This document shows, piece by piece, positions 24,030 through 26,100 of a DNA stretch of 26,100 nt (position 1 is the first letter of the stretch; every line of letters starts with the position of its first letter). Both the position numbers and the translations under genes were made by a program. The notes beneath the pieces were generated by a model. It had not been told where the DNA came from, made no database searches, and worked only from the letters and a program-made list of their open reading frames with translations. Source of the DNA: Chloroflexota bacterium (GTDB lineage Bacteria > Chloroflexota > Anaerolineae > Anaerolineales > DRMV01); the NCBI GenBank assembly GCA_013153375.1, contig JAADEN010000198.1:1-26100 (forward strand), in the 5' to 3' direction.

Positions 24030-25370
24030 TCACTTGACCTCGGTGAACTCGCCGTTGAAGTACACATACTTGGGCACGAAGTCCAACTTGCCGTCCACCT
24101 TTTCGGCCTGATAGATGACGATCTTGGTGGTCTCGGGGCTGGTGAAGTCGCCGTATTCGTTGGCGCTCAGGGTGCCCGTCAGGCCCTGGTAGTCCTTGGT
24201 GGCGTACAGGGCGTCCAGCAGGGCCTTGCGCGGGATCAACAGCCCGCCGTCGGCCTTCTTGATGGCGACCTTCTCGATGGCGTCCAGGATGATGTTGTAC
24301 GCGTCATAGGCCTGCTCGCCGAAGGGCGCGGGCGGCTCCGAGCCGTTGACTTCCACATACTTCTTGGCGTACTCTTCGTTCTGCGGCACTTCGGGGCCCG
24401 TGAACCACATGCCGATCGCGGCATCGCCCGCGGCCTCGAGGAACTTCTCCACCTTCAGGCCGTCGGCGCCCACCAGCACCACATTCTCGAAGCCCTCGAC
24501 CTCCTTGGCCTGGCGGGCCACATGGCCACCGGCCTCAGGATACAGCGGGAAGAACAGCACCTCGGGCTGCTTCTCCGCGATGCGGGTCAGCACCGGGCGC
24601 ATGTCGGTGTCGTCGGGGTTGATGGCTTCTTGGGCCACGCACTCGCCACCCAGTTCGGTGAAGCGCTGGCAGGCCACCTCTTGCAACTGCTGCGGGTAGG
24701 GCGTGCCGTCGTGGATGGTGGCCATCTTCTTCAGGCCCAGGATGTTGTACACGAACTCGGCCACCACCGCACCCTGATACGCGTCGTTGTACACGGTGCG
24801 CAGGAAGCCCAACTTGTGGGTGTCGGGCGCGGTCAGCGCGGGCGCGGTGCACGAGTTGGAGATCATGAACATGTTGGCGTCGGTCACGATCTGCGCCGCA
24901 GGGGTGCAGGCGCTGGAGCAGTTCGCGCCGATGATGCCCACGATCTTGTCGTTGGAGGTCAGTTTCTGCGCGGCGATCTGACCACCCTCGGCGTTGCACT
25001 GGGAGTCTTCGACCACCAGGTCCACCTTGTGGCCCAGCACCTCGGGCCGCTCGGACTGCGCCACCTTGACGCCGCCCAAGCCGGCCTCACCGTAGTTGGC
25101 CGCGCCGCCGCTGAGCACCTGCATCACGCCGATCTGAATCGGCTCGTCCGGGGCGATCTCGATGCAGCCCCATTCGTCTTCGCAGGTGACCTCCGCGGCC
25201 GCCTCTTCCGTAGCCTCCTCGGTCGCCTCTTCCTTGGGCGCCTCGGTGGCCATCTCTTCTTTCGGCGCCTCTGTGGCAGGGGCCTCTTCGGCCTTGCCGC
25301 CACAGGCCGCCAGCGCCAGGGCCAGCATGGCCACCAACGCTAACACGATGAGCCAGTGTTTCTTGCTCAT
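24030..25370 (-). CDS. livJ: Branched-chain amino acid-type ABC transporter substrate-binding lipoprotein (LivJ/LivK-like)
   Basis: 446 residues from ATG at 25370, with GGAGGAG 5 bases upstream. The lipoprotein signal ends LAAC (C23). A low-complexity linker (about 27-60) contains two near-identical ATEAPKEE units and Glu/Ala/Thr runs. A periplasmic-binding-protein type I fold follows (IQIGVMQVLSGGAANYGEAG, VDLVVEDSQCN, KIVGIIGANCSSACTPAAQIV, FMISNSC). The binding domain has several cysteines (near the N-end CEDEWGC, then SQCN, NCSSAC, SC, ACQRF, ECV), more than E. coli LivJ, so disulphides are likely. It captures ligand outside the membrane and delivers it to LivHM. The ligand is unproven: family members bind Leu/Ile/Val, other amino acids, amides or aromatic acids. 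It is the first gene of the operon, with its own promoter. Confidence 0.95.
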   Translation of the reverse strand: MSKKHWLIVLALVAMLALALAACGGKAEEAPATEAPKEEMATEAPKEEATEEATEEAAAEVTCEDEWGCIEIAPDEPIQIGVMQVLSGGAANYGEAGLGGVKVAQSERPEVLGHKVDLVVEDSQCNAEGGQIAAQKLTSNDKIVGIIGANCSSACTPAAQIVTDANMFMISNSCTAPALTAPDTHKLGFLRTVYNDAYQGAVVAEFVYNILGLKKMATIHDGTPYPQQLQEVACQRFTELGGECVAQEAINPDDTDMRPVLTRIAEKQPEVLFFPLYPEAGGHVARQAKEVEGFENVVLVGADGLKVEKFLEAAGDAAIGMWFTGPEVPQNEEYAKKYVEVNGSEPPAPFGEQAYDAYNIILDAIEKVAIKKADGGLLIPRKALLDALYATKDYQGLTGTLSANEYGDFTSPETTKIVIYQAEKVDGKLDFVPKYVYFNGEFTEVK

Positions 25371-25393
25371 CTCTTCTCCTCCGACTTGGAATT

Positions 25394-25408
25394 CCACCCA
25401 CTGGGTGG
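25394..25408. promoter_or_regulatory. Inverted repeat at the livJ transcription start (possible operator)
   Basis: CCACCCA-C-TGGGTGG is a perfect 7-base dyad around one base. It lies just downstream of the livJ -10 and covers the expected start point (near 25409). A repressor bound here would block initiation. It could instead form a short leader hairpin. Confidence 0.45.
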
Positions 25409-25415
25409 TGCCCCT

Positions 25416-25443
25416 ATTGTACGCAAAAACCTCAAGCCGTCAA
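25416..25443 (-). promoter_or_regulatory. Sigma-70-type promoter of the liv operon
   Basis: On the minus strand TTGACG (25443-25438) and TACAAT (25421-25416) are 16 bases apart. Transcription near 25409 gives a leader of about 39 bases ending in a strong ribosome site before livJ. Confidence 0.82.
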
Positions 25444-25873
25444 GTGTGCGCCGTTTTTCACAAATTTTGCTCCGCCAATTTTTACGGGCCGCGTTCCCCC
25501 GTCAAATAGTGTCGTCAAAACATGCTATTTTTGAGTCTGAAATCGCCGTTCTGACGCCCCTAAGAAGGACTACATTTGACGGCTCAGCCCGCGGCGCGGC
25601 GCCAGGGAAGGCTCCCGCTCCGGCCCAACGCCGCGCGCATACCGCAAAGGACGCCGCGCCCAACCCCCGCGGGTCCGCAAACGAGGAAGAGGCGCGGCAG
25701 GCGTGTTCCGCGCCCACCAGACCATGACCACACCGAAAGCCGTGGCCAGACCTCCAGGCCGCGCCGCGCCCCCTTCCCGCCCTTGGAAGGGGCGGGCCGC
25801 CGCGAGGGATGGGTGGGGGTTCCTCCCAGATGGGCCTTGCGACATCTCTGGCGTGCATCCTCGACTCGCGCCC
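25444..25873. other. Intergenic region without a recognisable gene
   Basis: 430 bases between the divergent liv and metal-regulator promoters. The first 130 bases are unusually AT-rich for this genome and hold three TTGACG-like motifs on the minus strand including the livJ -35, with a fourth on the plus strand at 25577-25582. The remainder is GC-rich with short inverted repeats (CCCTTCC/GGAAGGG and an overlapping CCGCCC/GGGCGG near 25770-25795). Short open frames here have no ribosome site or recognisable domain. I see no tRNA or riboswitch; a small RNA cannot be excluded. Confidence 0.6.
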
Positions 25874-25901
25874 TTGACAATTCCCAAGCCGCGTTTATAC
25901 T
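25874..25901 (+). promoter_or_regulatory. Sigma-70-type promoter of the DtxR-family gene
   Basis: A consensus TTGACA (25874-25879) and TATACT (25896-25901) are separated by 16 bases, the best promoter match in the window. Transcription near 25908 gives a leader of about 36 bases before the ATG at 25944. Confidence 0.87.
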
Positions 25902-25916
25902 TGCCCTACGCCGAAA

Positions 25917-25932
25917 TTTAGGCCACCCTAAA
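25917..25932. promoter_or_regulatory. Palindromic metal-regulator-type operator
   Basis: TTTAGG-CCAC-CCTAAA is a perfect 6-base dyad located between the expected transcription start and the ATG of a DtxR/MntR-family gene. TTAGG/CCTAA half-sites are known from operators of that family (the 19-bp DtxR/IdeR boxes), though the spacing here is shorter. Autoregulation by the downstream protein is inferred. Confidence 0.6.
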
Positions 25933-25943
25933 ACGAGGCCGAC

Positions 25944-26100
25944 ATGCCCACCCTCTCGATGGAAGACTACCTCAAGGCCCTGTACCACCTGCAGGCCCAG
26001 CAGCCGCGTGTGCACACCACCGCGCTGGCCCGCTGGCTGGGCGTCGCGCCCGCGTCGGCCACCGAGATGCTGCGCCGCCTGGCCGCGTGGCAGCCGCCTT
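25944..26100 (+). CDS. DtxR/MntR-family metal-dependent transcriptional regulator (3'-partial)
   Basis: 52 N-terminal residues are visible before the window ends. MEDYLKALYHLQ (6-17) and the winged-helix recognition part TTALARWLGVAPASATEMLRRL (25-46) match the DtxR/MntR/SirR N-terminal DNA-binding domain. The ATG at 25944 has GAGG 5 bases upstream. By family knowledge such proteins repress metal-uptake genes when loaded with Mn(II) or Fe(II). Metal ligands and the dimerisation domain lie beyond the edge, so Mn versus Fe cannot be told. A strong promoter and a palindromic box in its own leader suggest autoregulation. It is divergent from the liv operon, 573 bases away. Confidence 0.88.
   Translation, partial: MPTLSMEDYLKALYHLQAQQPRVHTTALARWLGVAPASATEMLRRLAAWQPP

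Noticed and set aside
25356..25727. Plus-strand open frame of 123 codons between livJ and the DtxR-family gene
   Set aside because: It starts inside livJ, lacks a ribosome site, and its composition changes abruptly with the local GC content.
25584..26015. Minus-strand open frame of 143 codons overlapping the DtxR-family start
   Set aside because: It runs over a strong promoter, a palindromic operator and the start of a recognisable gene. No domain is visible.

Overview
The window is about 26 kb of GC-rich bacterial DNA (I estimate mid-60s % GC) with dense operons and no mobile elements, rRNA, tRNA or CRISPR that I can see. The protein style points to Chloroflexota, probably an Anaerolineae-like lineage. 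The clues are tandem GAF sensor proteins, lipoproteins with Thr/Pro/Ala-rich linkers after the lipobox, a GldA/GldF/GldG/DUF4340-type ABC cassette, and a lipoprotein penicillin-binding protein with a MecA-type N-terminal domain. This lineage is inferred from protein style, not proven.

Left part (1-8753, minus strand): one signalling operon. It starts at a good sigma-70-type promoter (8809-8838) and encodes two single-domain response regulators, then three large membrane sensors (1033 aa, 570 aa, and at least 1021 aa running off the window start). The sensors are joined by ATGA overlaps. They hold HAMP and GAF-like modules but no histidine kinase or cyclase domain inside the window, which is the main puzzle here.

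Middle (9024-18000, plus strand): a divergent promoter (9024-9051) drives a four-gene ABC cassette (ATPase, ABC-2 permease, GldG-like protein, DUF4340-like protein). It is followed by the primary sigma factor rpoD/sigA, a Maf nucleotide pyrophosphatase, a MecA-like class B penicillin-binding lipoprotein that ends at a perfect 26-bp palindromic terminator, and a small four-helix membrane protein of unknown role.

Right part (18004-25443, minus strand): rarA, then a complete branched-chain amino acid-type (HAAT) uptake operon in the order livJ-livH-livM-livG-livF. It has a clear promoter, a strong terminator-like hairpin between livJ and livH, and a classical terminator after livF. LivM carries an unusual membrane extension of about 250 residues. 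The window ends in the start of a DtxR/MntR-family metal regulator (25944 onward), with its own strong promoter and a palindromic TTTAGG-N4-CCTAAA box in its leader.

Across the whole window the tetranucleotide ACGT seems to be completely absent and AGCT almost absent. This visibly shapes codon choice and suggests past or present restriction-modification pressure.
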